From Acrasis kona (Eukaryota > Heterolobosea > Eutetramitea > Acrasida > Acrasidae): DNA of 64,000 nucleotides. A model generated the notes under the pieces. The model did not search any database, was not told the origin of the DNA, and saw nothing but the letters and a program-made list of their open reading frames with translations. Both the position numbers and the translations under genes were made by a program. The stretch's first letter is position 1; the number at the start of each line of letters is the position of its first letter. Of the stretch, positions 1 to 11,023 are shown piece after piece. The stretch is taken from the NCBI GenBank assembly GCA_026419775.2, contig JAOPGA020001203.1, forward strand, positions 54,231 to 118,230, given 5' to 3'.

Positions 1-549
<549 letters not shown>

Positions 550-617
550 CTAAAAACAAGAAGCTTTACAATATCTATATGACACGAACAGAGTGTTTCA
601 AAACTTTTTTATTTATT

Positions 618-1964
618 TTAGTACGTTATCGTCATGGCGCCGAGTGTTAGACCAGCAGCCGTGCCAACCATGAAAAATTTATTACCTCTCTTCAAGGTCT
701 TCTTCACTTTAATGGCCTCATAAAGGGTCAAAGGTAGACTCACACTAACACAGTTTCCGTACATCGATAGTGTTTCGACAATCTTTTCGGCTGGGAATCC
801 AAAGATGTTGACTAGAACTTGTAACATTGCTGCACTTGCTTGATGGGGTATAACAACGTCAATGTTTTCGAATGCTTTTCCCTCTTGGAAGCCGGGTAAT
901 ACAGTGCTCAAGAAGGGTGCGGCACGCTTGGCAGTGTAGTTCAAAAGTGCTTTACCATCCATATGGAACATGGTGTGTTCTGGTTTTGTCCAAACAAATG
1001 TGGGATGATATCTGCTTCCTCCGGACCTGATAGTTGTCAAGTCTGCTGCTTCTCCGTATGTCTCGAATTTGTAGCTATTGATGCAGGATGACTCTTCTTT
1101 TGGTGTTGGGCCAACAATTACGGCGGCACCAGTATCTTTATAAAGTTACTCTGTGTAAACAACAGGATGATACTTACCTCCCATCAGTCCAGCAGAATGT
1201 GAGTTTCCAGTGAAGTTCAATGAACAACTGCTGGCTTCACTACATACTAGCAGAATGTAGCCATTGTACATACCACTCTCAATTAGACCGGCAGCCATCT
1301 GAAGCCCTGACATGAAACTAATGCATGTGCTTGTTACAGTACAACAAGGAATGCTGCTACCTCCCAAACCAATGGCTCTTTGTACTAGACAGCTGTTGTC
1401 GGGAAGTGCTCTCTCGGGAGTACCAGAACAGTTTATAATGTACACAATTTCACTTGGTGAAATTCCTGCATCTGCAATTGCCTCTTTGGCAGCCTCTGCA
1501 GCTAAAAACACAGAACCAGCCTAAAAGTTGATATGAAGAAGACATCAAAAACTTACAACTTCAGCTTCGATCTCCTTGTCAGTGTAATTGGCAAGTTTTT
1601 CATCTGGGGTGAACTTGTAGTTCATGAAAACACCATTTCTTAATTCATTAGCACGAGCGTACAATGTGATTTACCTTCTTTGGGCTAATTTTTCCAAACT
1701 TTGAACATACCTTCTTTCTTTCACACCACTTGTTCTTTCAGTATATCCTTTAGGTAGTCCACACACAGCATCAATCTCCTCACTAGTTATTACATTTGGT
1801 GGTAGGTACCTTCCAACACCGTAAATCTTGATTTTTGGTTGTGTCTTTTCCACACCACTGCATGTGTTCGAGTTCAACAAACTATCACACTTGTCGCTTT
1901 GTTGTGGATTTAAATGACCAAGTAGAATATCTGTCCTTCTTCTCTGCTGCTCGTGTGTGTTCAT
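618..1964 (-). CDS. 3-oxoacyl-ACP synthase III (FabH-like)
   Basis: A thiolase-fold condensing enzyme that would join acetyl- or acyl-CoA with malonyl-ACP to start fatty-acid or polyketide synthesis. Four predicted exons: 1675-1964, 1557-1638, 1178-1520 and 618-1135, with introns of 36, 36 and 42 nt. The catalytic Cys lies in VTSTCISF, the His in HQASAAM, and the Asn in YGNCVSVS. The C-terminal GTAAGLTLGA loop is also present. The N-terminal block YGVGRYLPPN...TSGVKERRYV is typical of FabH. The open frame extends upstream to 2030 but only from GTG; the first ATG is at 1964, and the weakly conserved head could be a leader. HMG-CoA synthase and other KAS III-like enzymes (beta-lactone or quinolone type) share this fold, so the exact acyl partner is open. 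Confidence 0.85.
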
Positions 1965-2035
1965 TTTGAATTTTCCAACAGGATATTGTAGTTGAAGTGT
2001 TTGACGTTTATATAACGGGATTTGGTCCACACCAA

Positions 2036-2465
2036 CTCCGCGTTAGTTTTTTTCCTTTACCAAACAAGGACGTTGATAGAAAGCATTCATGGATGGCGGC
2101 GAACAACATAGTGAACGTCTTTATTAAATAATAAACAGAAATAACCGCAAAATACTTAGAACCTTACAAACAATAATAGAAGACATATAATGAAGTGAAT
2201 GTCACTGTGAGTCATCGAATTGTTTTGTTCCCATACAACGACATTTGATCAATAAAAAAGACTGTATACCTTTTGCAAAACTAAAAGAAAGAACCAACCT
2301 TGATTATTAAAATTGCGAAACATGTTGGCAATGTCTCAGTTGGATCTTTCAATCGAATGTAAAAGTTAAACAATTCGAAGTACATGATGAATTAAAGCAA
2401 GAGGAGGAAGAATTAATAAAAGTGTGAGGTATATACATAAGCGATTCCGATTTATGATCATACAT
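2036..2465. other. intergenic stretch, no gene seen
   Basis: AT-rich sequence between the ketoacyl synthase start and the BTB scrap. I see no convincing coding frame, tRNA or repeat. It may hold the promoter and 5' UTR of the synthase gene. Confidence 0.5.
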
Positions 2466-2635
2466 TTACTTCTGTTGTTTGTTCATCTCATTTAAAATTA
2501 ACTTTCTGAAGAAAAGTGACTGTGCTGCCAAAATAACTCTGTGTCCGTAAGTTGTGCTCTTGTCGTCAGCAGATGTGGTCTACGAAACTTAAACACTAAT
2601 AGACGAAGGAAACTTACTGGTTGCGTGTCTGCCAT
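2466..2635 (-). pseudogene. BTB/POZ domain fragment
   Basis: Two short exons (2618-2635 and 2466-2579) joined over a 38-nt GT-AG intron would encode 43 residues. They include GHRVILAAQSLFFRKLI, a good match to the central BTB/POZ helix-strand (usually HKxILAARSxFFRxLL). The rest of a BTB fold (about 100 residues) is not visible on either side. An open frame at 2887-3210 on the same strand could be an upstream exon but is not recognisable. BTB domains dimerise and often recruit Cullin-3. This is either a gene fragment or a gene whose other exons I cannot place. Confidence 0.4.
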
Positions 2636-3490
2636 CTTCTAATTTTTTGAAATGTTTGTTGGTTGTCCTATTTCAACCAATAAAATGAAAATTAAAATAA
2701 TTGTAAGCTGCGTAGTTCATGTGCAAGTTCACCCATCACATCATCTGTTACGAAAATGAACAGAATATATTGACTGCAATGATGATTCGTGAGTAGTATA
2801 CTCAATACGACAATTAAAAGAAAGGTAATTAAGATATCGCTTCCACCCTGAATGTGAACAGGTGTAGAAAAAAATTTGAAATTCAATCACACGAAAAGGG
2901 AGTTGCTTGATTTCTGTATCTGTATGTACTGTTGTAATAATCTCTTGCTCTTGCTTCTTGTATATCGATCTTGCTGCTCAACTTCCTTGCTCTCTGCTGG
3001 TAAGCTTGTGAATCTTCGAAGGAAACAAGTCATCAGTACACAATCAAGTCTGCAGTGGTGCAAGTACAGCCAAACACTACCAGAGCCAAACACAACAAAC
3101 GCAACCATACAAGATCGAACCCTAATCAGTTCATGGAGCTGATCAAACTCTATAACGTCAATGTTCGTATCGATTATCAGATTTTTGCAACAAGATGAAC
3201 GCGAAAACAAATAAACATTAGATCCATAGCATCACTGGTTACAATTTTCCTCCTCAGAAAGTTGTGCAATACTTATTGAGCAGCGTAGGTGTGTTTCGTC
3301 CATACAATTCTCCAATTATGACAGAAAAAGTCTCGGGTATGTTTAAAAGCTAAAGTAAAATAAGTGAGCCATGAGTATACATGATAAGAAGTTTATTGTT
3401 AATATTTACTACGTTGATTTGTTATTAGTGTTTGTCTTTTCGTGTTGGGCTTCCACATGACACTTTTTAAAGCATTCTTTATGTTCTCTT
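2636..3490. other. intergenic or undetermined stretch
   Basis: It contains an open minus-strand frame at 2887-3210 (rich in Cys, Lys and Gln near its end) and a hydrophobic one at 2692-2886. A 45-nt GT-AG intron could join them, but the joined product matches no family I know. No RNA gene was seen. Confidence 0.3.
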
Positions 3491-3904
3491 TCAAGAGTTC
3501 GGGGGCATATATCTGTATTCAAGTTCGTTGAGAATGTATCTTAAACTTAGTTTGTGGTGGCAGCTAGATGGTTTTGTTTCTTTCGATTTTTTGAGTGGCC
3601 ACCTTTGAACGCCAATTTCATGATACCTCCGCTTCAGTGTTGAAAGGGATATATTAAGCATTTTGCATGCCTCCGCCTGGGGTAAATGCATGTAGTTTCT
3701 TATCTCCTCCTCATTTACATTAATTCTTTTCCCTCTTGTCGAAGGAGTTATGTGTCTTGGATTGGAGTTAACAAAAACGTATTGGGTGTTTGAGTCTTTG
3801 CAGCTCTTTGGTGTTGTGGTTCGGGCCAACATCAGTTTTTGAAAGTTTTGTTTGAAGCCGGATACCAAAATGACCAAAAAAAGTGTCCGACAACCCCAAT
3901 CCAT
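3491..3904 (-). CDS. RWP-RK domain protein
   Basis: A 137-residue ORF. Residues about 65-106 match the RWP-RK DNA-binding motif: a helix with IRNYMHLPQAEACKMLNIS, a recognition helix STLKRRYHEIG, and the signature RWPLKK at 101-106. RWP-RK proteins are transcription factors of nitrogen response and gamete differentiation in plants and green algae (NIN/NLP, MID). They also occur in slime moulds and some excavates. The basic tail after the motif fits a nuclear DNA binder. The first 20 or so residues are hydrophobic and may be a mis-included intron; another exon could lie upstream in 3916-4227. No PB1 or GAF domain is visible, so it resembles the short RKD type. Confidence 0.75.
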   Translation of the reverse strand: MDWGCRTLFLVILVSGFKQNFQKLMLARTTTPKSCKDSNTQYVFVNSNPRHITPSTRGKRINVNEEEIRNYMHLPQAEACKMLNISLSTLKRRYHEIGVQRWPLKKSKETKPSSCHHKLSLRYILNELEYRYMPPNS

Positions 3905-3915
3905 TTTTAGAAGAT

Positions 3916-4227
3916 TTATTGAACGGATGTTTTAAAAAAAAACAATTTTTCGCACGAGGTTATGGTCATCGCTAAGCGATTTGGACAGTACTGTTTGTCT
4001 GATAGGTTGTTGTATAGGTCTTTTTTGCTATAGCCCAAAAAAATCTTTATATAGTCGAAGCCGCAGAGAAAAGCTGCCAAACAAGTAAAATATTCTGCGC
4101 GATAGCCAGATTTTTCAAAAATCAACCAACCATCAAAACCCAGTTGAGGCAAGTTGAACAAAAAAGACTTATAACGATTATTATTAATAGGGATAATCAA
4201 TCGTTTTTGTGCTGTATTTTTAAACAT
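3916..4227 (-). CDS. hypothetical protein, possible upstream exon
   Basis: An unrecognised 103-residue frame from ATG at 4227, immediately upstream of the RWP-RK gene on the same strand. It has aromatic-rich segments and no known motif. It may be a separate small gene, a 5' exon of the RWP-RK gene, or chance. Low confidence. Confidence 0.25.
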   Translation of the reverse strand: MFKNTAQKRLIIPINNNRYKSFLFNLPQLGFDGWLIFEKSGYRAEYFTCLAAFLCGFDYIKIFLGYSKKDLYNNLSDKQYCPNRLAMTITSCEKLFFFKTSVQ

Positions 4228-4230
4228 CAA

Positions 4231-4849
4231 TTACTTAATGAAATAGCCGATGGATTGGTCTAGTGATACTTTTTATTTCTCTTGGCACCCGTGGATATGA
4301 TACAAGCAATCATTCCAGTTGTATGAAAACGGCCGTTTGATAAGTACCACCACATTTGCAAAATCACTACCAATATAGTCTAAAGGTGGTCGCATTATCA
4401 AAACAAGTATCCAAGAAGTTGTTTCTGAAAAGCAATTTCAGGATAATTCAAGCGTTAATGAATATGACTGAAAGTGGCAAATTGTTAAAATGTGCTGGAG
4501 GACGTCAATTTCACCTTGTCCATAGCTACTAGGGAGAAACCTGGTAGGCCTCATGAGCATGAAATTAGTATGCATTAATGATTTTAATTAGATCTCAAAC
4601 AATTAACGTATATAGTAAAGTGACCCCCGAATTTGCTTCCTTGAAAAGCTCAATAATTATTATTGGTCTCTTCTCGGCACCGAATTGTGCGAAGGGATCG
4701 AATTCAACTGTTAAAAATAGGTTTATTTTTTAAATCGTGGAAATTCGGCGCACAATCTCCAATATTTATTCAATTACATTTTGTCCGTTTCTAAAAACCA
4801 TTTATTAATACCCCAAAACTCTTCCTTTTATTCGGTTCAAAAAACCATT
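4231..4849. other. intergenic stretch, no gene seen
   Basis: AT-rich spacer with no coding frame, RNA gene or repeat that I can support. It lies between divergently transcribed genes, so it probably holds both promoters. Confidence 0.45.
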
Positions 4850-5197
4850 ATGATAAACCGCAAAAAACCAAACAACAACATGACCATCAACAGCAACTCT
4901 GACGCTAGAAACCACGCCCCAGGTTCAGTGAAGACCATCTTGCAGGTACAAGTAAATGAACCCACACTCTCTAAACAGACGATTGCCATACAATCCATAG
5001 GAAAGTTACACATTGAAAAACCATCTGAGAGATCTCCCATCATTACAAAGAATATCAACAAAATGAAGAGGTTTAAGGTATTCAACCAAAGCGCAAGTAA
5101 GAATGTTGAGGCCTACCTATCAAAAAAAGGAAGATCTCACATCTGTGTCAGGGACAATTTCGAAGATAAATATCTGTTAAGCCTAAACCAACTGTAA
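4850..5197 (+). CDS. small basic hypothetical protein
   Basis: A 115-residue protein from the first ATG; the frame stays open upstream to 4781 but without ATG. It is rich in Asn, Lys and Ser, with many basic residues and no hydrophobic segment. That suggests a cytosolic or nuclear, largely disordered protein. No family was recognised. An AATAAA-like signal (ataaataaat) follows the stop. It is convergent with the cyclase-like gene to its right. Confidence 0.4.
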   Translation: MINRKKPNNNMTINSNSDARNHAPGSVKTILQVQVNEPTLSKQTIAIQSIGKLHIEKPSERSPIITKNINKMKRFKVFNQSASKNVEAYLSKKGRSHICVRDNFEDKYLLSLNQL

Positions 5198-5394
5198 AAT
5201 ACCACAACCACCAATCACATGTAACATAAAATAAATAAATGTATTTCTTTAAATACTACCCGACTACTTTACTAGAGTTACATTGCATCCAACTGCAAAC
5301 TCCAACACCACTAATTAATACACAGTTTTTACTAACATTTGAAGGTTTATCATCTAGTTCATCCATTTACTTCCAAAAAGTGGCTTCCTTACGA

Positions 5395-7808
5395 CTAGTT
5401 GTTCTTGTTGCTGATTCTCTTTTTTGCATTTGACACAATGTCAATAACGAATTTATAGTGCATATCGTTACTTCCCAATTTGATAACCTCATCAGATACA
5501 AATTCACAACATTTCAATGTATTCTTAAAATCTCCATCAAAATAACTCCTTTTCGCACTCTCCAAATGGTTTTGAATTCCCTTCATTCTCACATTGCACT
5601 CCTCTATAGGCGCAACCAATCGATATACACAACAAGCATCTGTTTTATCTTTATGAGCCACATACGAAACCCATTCACACAAAAACAAGTCCTTTACAAT
5701 ATTAAAAGTTTGTTCCCCAATCAAAATATGGGTGCAAAATCTTTTATTTAATTTTTCTAATCTACACGCAGCACTCACAACAGGTCCAATCGCAGTAAAG
5801 TTTAATTTCTTCTTCGTACCCATATTTCCCAACAACACATCGCCAGTATTCACGCCAATCCTCATTTTCAAGTCATTAGGGAATTGCTTCTTACGCCACA
5901 CATCTCTCAACATTCTCAAACGCACCTGACAAGCATGAGCAGCCCTACAAGCCTGTAACGCATGATCCTGAATGGGTTCGAACCAAGTGTTAAAGATGGC
6001 CATCACACAATCTCCAACCAACTTATCGACCATGCCTCCATGCGACTCGATCAAACCAATCACTTCTTCAAAGTACGAATGCACGATACACAACAACCTC
6101 GATGGTTCTTCCTTATCGGCCATCATCGAGAAACCAAACAAACCAGCATACAAGACGGTCACATTCCTGTGCTTCATTCCCAATTCAGCAATGGTGCTAT
6201 CCTTGATAATCTTGTGCACGATGGCAAATGGAACGTATTTTTGAAACGTTTGTAATGTATTCTTCATCACCTTGACGCTACTTTGAATTCGATTCACCTC
6301 CCACAACGGACTCACCCTGTGCGCATCTCGATCGAAAATCAGATTGGAAATGTGTTTGAGTTCCGATTTAATGTAGAGCAGAGGGCTCGTGATGGCGCGC
6401 GTCACCAGCACGATGGCGAGCGATCCGATGGCCACCACCACGATGCTAAACACAGCCATCCATGCGCTGGTCGCAAAGATCATGCTGCCGAAATTACGAT
6501 TGGGAAGTGCGACGATGACCCAACACGTAAAGTTCAAAACGTCAGAGTAGCGGGATGCCAGAAAACTAAAATCTCCATCCATCACTTGACCGTTGGTGAT
6601 GTTTTGTAAAAAGATCAATTCGCAGAGGTTACGAACTACTGGGTCGCTGCTCATGATGCATGATAAACGAGATCCATCTGAATTGTATTTGGGTCCGATC
6701 GACGACACGCCCGAAATGATTCTTGCCCTGGAGTCGACGATGAAGATGATTCCTGATCCCAAGTATGGCGCCAGGTCGTCTAATTTGGAATCGATTTTAT
6801 CGAGATTGAAGAGTACTGCCATTGCTCCGAGGAAGTTTTGTTGATTGAGTGGCTTTGTGTAGTCCTTGTAGATTGGCGTGGATGCCGCAATGTAATTGAC
6901 GCCCATGACTGGAAATACTGGACTCCAATTGAATAATTGTGTCTTGTTGGAATTGGTGAACCATTGATAGCTAGTGAGTGGTACTCTGTTTTGTAGCCTG
7001 TGTTTGGTGATTGGTCCGAGCTATCATTTTAAGAGCGAACGGAAGCGAATACTTACGGTACGATTGTCATAAATTGATTGTGAATAAAAATCTTTTTCTT
7101 GATCATCATCTACTCTTAGGACCTGGAAAGATTTTTAGAATTAATATATATGTTGTTGACGTACTGTTGTTTGATTGACCGTGATGATTGTTCTGTTAAT
7201 GTTTCCGTAGATGAATTCTGCATCGGCTAGGGAGTTTTGTAAAGTGATGAGGAAGTATTTTACATTATCAAGGTTGAGGAGGTCAACTCTTCCATTGGTT
7301 GCTGAAGAATTAATGAGTCGAAGAAGGTTTGGTGCGAACCCCATGTAATCCTCCACGAACTGTTGTGAATTATAGCAAATAATAAAATTAACAAACATGG
7401 TAGGTGATCCTGTATGTTTCTTTCCTTTCAACCTGTACTGCGTCATTGATTGCAAACTGGCCTGATGAATATAACAATGCCCAGGTACAGCCGAAGCATA
7501 TAATACCCTATACAGATGTTTTAACTTTATAAAAGTGAAGGAATTATTACTTGTATCAAGAACACCAAAAGTAGTATGCTCCTAACTGTCATGGGGTGAA
7601 ATTTATTCCTGTTAATGTCTTGGTTTTTTGCTCTGACTTTGAACGCATCCATGTTTGCTATACTAGGCGGCATTTCTAATACTGATTCGAGCCTAACTTT
7701 ATCTGCATTCCTCGATTCAAGCGGTACAAGTGAAGGGGGAGCAGTGTGTAGCGCACTGCACCGCTTATGTGTTGATCCTTCCGGCTCTTGGTCAGACTCT
7801 GTGGTCAT
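5395..7808 (-). CDS. membrane receptor with Cache-like ectodomain and degenerate class III nucleotidyl cyclase domain
   Basis: Predicted exons are 7551-7808, 7433-7507, 7165-7359, 7057-7122 and 5395-7020. The introns are 43, 73, 42 and 36 nt; the 73-nt one has an unusual GTTGAA donor and is the weakest. The layout is a short cytosolic head, a membrane segment (ILLLVFLIQ...), a Cache-like extracellular region, a second membrane segment (IVVVAIGSLAIVLV), a HAMP-like linker, and a class III cyclase domain. The domain keeps the second metal Asp and the substrate Lys (VDKLVGD) and the Arg of AACRLE. However, the first metal Asp is Gly (VLYAGLFGFS), the base-selecting Asp is Pro, and the ribose-binding Asn is Ser (TAIGPVVS). 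It is therefore probably inactive alone, acting as a dimer partner or sensor. The family call is firm; inactivity is an inference. Confidence 0.85.
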
Positions 7809-8042
7809 ATTAACAATTTAGTAGTTGATCTCATGCAAAAATAACCGAACATTCCCAAACAAATACGCCAAATTTAACATGATCAACTTTGGACCGACTG
7901 TCATCACTTTTGACAAGCAATTTAAACCATTTTGATGCGCACACAAAAAGCAAAAATACTTTATATTGCAGAAGCTTACAACAAACAACCACAGCCATGA
8001 TGAACCTCTCGCGCCAACGCTCCTAAAAATTCTTATAATCTA

Positions 8043-9372
8043 TTAATCATCTTCGTCGGATCCAACAAATATGATTTTCCGCTTCTTTTCTGGATGACTT
8101 GGTGGTTGTTCTAAACTAATTACTTCATCAATCGGTCTCTTTTTTCTTGCATCACTCTTTTGTTGCTTTTCCTTCTTGACCTTTGAGAAGAAATCCTTTG
8201 GTATCTTTTCCCTCTCTCGGTCTGATTTTAATTTTTCATTAATTAATGTTTGGACAATGGTAGCATTATGCTTGAACTGATTGTTATAGTTCTCTGTCAC
8301 AAATGAACATAAAGTTGACCCATCGATGGGTTCATTTCGGATGATCTCCACAACTTCACTAATACTGTCGGCGGCGGTGTTCAGATTAATGTTGATCCAG
8401 GCGGCCAGTTGTTCTGTGGTCCAATCTTGTAGTTGTATGCCGTCAAGTTCTAACGGATCGTTGGTTTGTGAAAATTCAAGTTGTGTGTATACTTCTCCTT
8501 CGTAGACGTTGTCAATATCCACTGCGTCTAAAACATCCTTATCACCTGCGTTCATTCTTTTTTGAATCTTGAAATGTTATCGTCTTGATGAAACAAAACC
8601 TAACCTCAATCAAAACATCTTTGGCTTTTTTTAATGTATCTATCTGAACCCAGTCGGAACAGCCAACAACAGGACAGCATGCACCATCTTTCTTCTTACT
8701 TATACTGATTAACTCAGTAATTGAACTTGATTCATAAACATGACCACATGATTCATTTCTGACAGGCTTCGTCATGAGTTCTTTCTAATTTGTGGTTAGA
8801 ATAATAAATGTAATATATCTTACAGATATTGGACAGAAGACCATGATTGTGTTTGTAGACACAACATCCACCTCGTTCTTCTTGTAAAAGCTTCGCGTTC
8901 TTCTTTCTCTTCCAAATTCTAATTCTGTAACCATAAGACTGTCAAGTTCTTCTTTGGGTATTTTGTCCGACTTTTCCTTTGTAGATTTCTCTCTTTGTTG
9001 CCTCACTACTGACTTCTTTTTAAACTTTCCATTTGGATCCCACTTGTCAAACAATATTTGAAATCTGTCCTTTATTGAGCCTTGTTCCTTCTCGCTAAAT
9101 GCAGAGATTATATCTTCACGTATCTCCTCTCTTTGTGGTTGTGTGGCTGTAAAGCTTTTGTAGATTCGGTCGATGTAATCATTGTCATCTTTTTCAAATG
9201 CTCCCAGTCCATATCTTTTTAATAGTTGACATTCTTGTGAAACTCGGCAGTGGTAAAAATGTAGATTGTTTGTTACTCGGTGACTTGGACAAACATCATA
9301 AGGAGTATTATCTGTTCTCTTGCAGTACACACATGAAGTTGTTGCATGACTTGTTCCAGTTGCTCTTGACAT
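8043..9372 (-). CDS. NSE2/MMS21-like SP-RING SUMO E3 ligase with extra terminal domains
   Basis: Predicted exons are 8824-9372, 8605-8784 and 8043-8567, with introns of 39 and 37 nt. The middle holds an SP-RING: C180 in FCPIS, then C196 and H198 in RNESCGHVY, then C220 and C225 in ACCPVVGC. The spacing matches NSE2/MMS21 better than PIAS (no SAP domain). NSE2 is the SUMO ligase of the SMC5/6 complex in DNA repair. The head carries a Cys/His cluster (C14, C17, C28, H41, C42, C48), a possible zinc finger. The tail, after an acidic segment, has a SAM-like helical stretch starting WTTEQLAAWI and a basic Lys-rich end. At about 417 residues it is much longer than typical NSE2 (about 250). The SP-RING is certain; the tail domain is an inference. 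Confidence 0.8.
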
Positions 9373-11023
9373 AATTCGCTTACAAACACAGAAGTCAACC
9401 TAGAAGCATATTCAGCCAGGCCGAAGCCAAGAGAAAATATCCGATTAAGGAGGCATCAGGACATTGATGTTTGAAAGCTGTAGGACTATAGCCGCGAACA
9501 AACTCCACTTATAACGTTAAAAGCTTCTTTAACTTTATTATCGCACTTAATTCACCAACATCACTATTAACTGGAACATTTACTTGAGCAGAATTATTTA
9601 ACCCCCAGACACTCAAACATTCCTAAAAAGATGAAGCTAATAAATTGGACAAACAAGGATTTTGGAGTCCTCCATCAAATCTATCTTTTGATCCTGTCAA
9701 TACTTAATTCTTGGTTTGTTCCTCATTTTACACACATATTTTATTACTATTAGGACTAACATTATTAAGATAAAAAAGCAGTGCAAAATTCATTGATTGT
9801 ACAAAGTTAATCCAGTCAATCCGGTTAAGGATAATACATATCATGAGATCAAAGCGAGCGGTTACAAAAGAAGTCATGTTGATTGTAATAGATAACTTAT
9901 GTGAAGAGAAAAGAGCCAGAAATACAAGCCATATGATATATACGATCATGTCAAGAAGACTAAGTGTAAGTCACACACGTCACACTAAATTACTCTAACA
10001 AAACAACTTGCTTTATTTTATTTTATACATTTAGCCTTAATTAGCTTTTAAGGTGGCCGACCGTGCTCGAAGCAACTTAAGCCAAACTTACTTTATAATC
10101 AAAATGATATTGGAGGAAGTGGTTCTATTCAGTCCTAATAAACAACAAATATACTCAACATGATTGTAGTGGGTGCACTCTCAGAGTGCAGGTGGTCAGA
10201 AGTTAGAGCAGAAGCAATCATATGTAATTTGTTGTAGAACTTGAAGCAATGATCCTTCTTGTTGCTCACGTCCTAGAAAAAAGCTCTTCGTTCTTTTATC
10301 TGTAGTGGTGATGTTCCACACAATTCTGTTTGTATATTACCAAATCTTGCTTGTCTTCCAAATGTGCCTACTCTGTAGACCCGTAGACTACAAGTTTAAT
10401 CATTCACATGATGAATATCATTTCAAGGCTTGTGTAGACATTGATTAACTGCTGTAAACAGTCTTACTGCAACTCCGCTCCGATCAGCTTTGTACCCTTT
10501 CAAAAATGCGTTATTGGGCAATAATCCTAATTTCGACACCAAACATCCTCGGTATTATAAATCACGTGAAGATTAGCAACATTTATTGAGGACTGTCGCT
10601 TTAATAAAGTAAAAATATTCCAGGTTATATATCAAAGACAACCCAAAGCCTAGTTTCAGAGGCCTTTTTAAGTTTAAGGCGCCATATCATATCCTCCAGG
10701 GTGAAATCGAAGCCACTTTTAATTATTCAAAATTACAAACATCCTATGGAAAGTTTTTAAAAATTAAATTCATATTGACTGTGATTGTGTGGTGTTGGAA
10801 CTGGATGTATTAGCATAAGTAGAGGAGTGAGGTAGAAAGAACTACTGAGAAGAAATCAATAAAGATGGGCAAATAAGACAGAAGTAGACAAAAGCTTGGT
10901 CTCCACTCTAAAGTATTTCAAGGCCAAAATTTTAAGTCAAAAGTAAAGTCAATTTGTATGATCAATAAACAAAATGGCTTTCTTTATATTGGTTTTTATT
11001 TGACAACAAAGGGAACCAGCGAA
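9373..11023. other. long intergenic region with a decayed repeat
   Basis: About 1.65 kb without a confident gene. Its left end (about 9379-9600) is a degraded duplicate of the sequence at 14757-14960 (see repeats). A short hydrophobic minus-strand frame lies at 9728-9949, with no family match. A perfect 6-bp inverted repeat (GCACTC TCA GAGTGC) sits near 10169-10183. No tRNA or snRNA was recognised. Confidence 0.45.
9379..9600. repeat. decayed copy of small secreted-ORF region (copy A)
   Basis: It shares long blocks with 14757-14960: cttacaaacaca...gtcaacct, then ccgaagccaagagaaaata, then weaker blocks (agccgcga, gttaaaag, aactggaacatt). The shared part runs into what is the start of the ORF at 14920 in copy B. 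Here no open frame survives. Confidence 0.6.

Noticed and set aside
6272-7060. U1-like ATACTTAC string near 7050
   Set aside because: It is the reverse complement of the GTAAGTAT donor of a predicted intron in the cyclase-like gene, not an snRNA.
10169-10183. Hairpin GCACTC-TCA-GAGTGC as an RNA gene
   Set aside because: Only six base pairs with no flanking conserved boxes; no snoRNA or snRNA motif was found around it.
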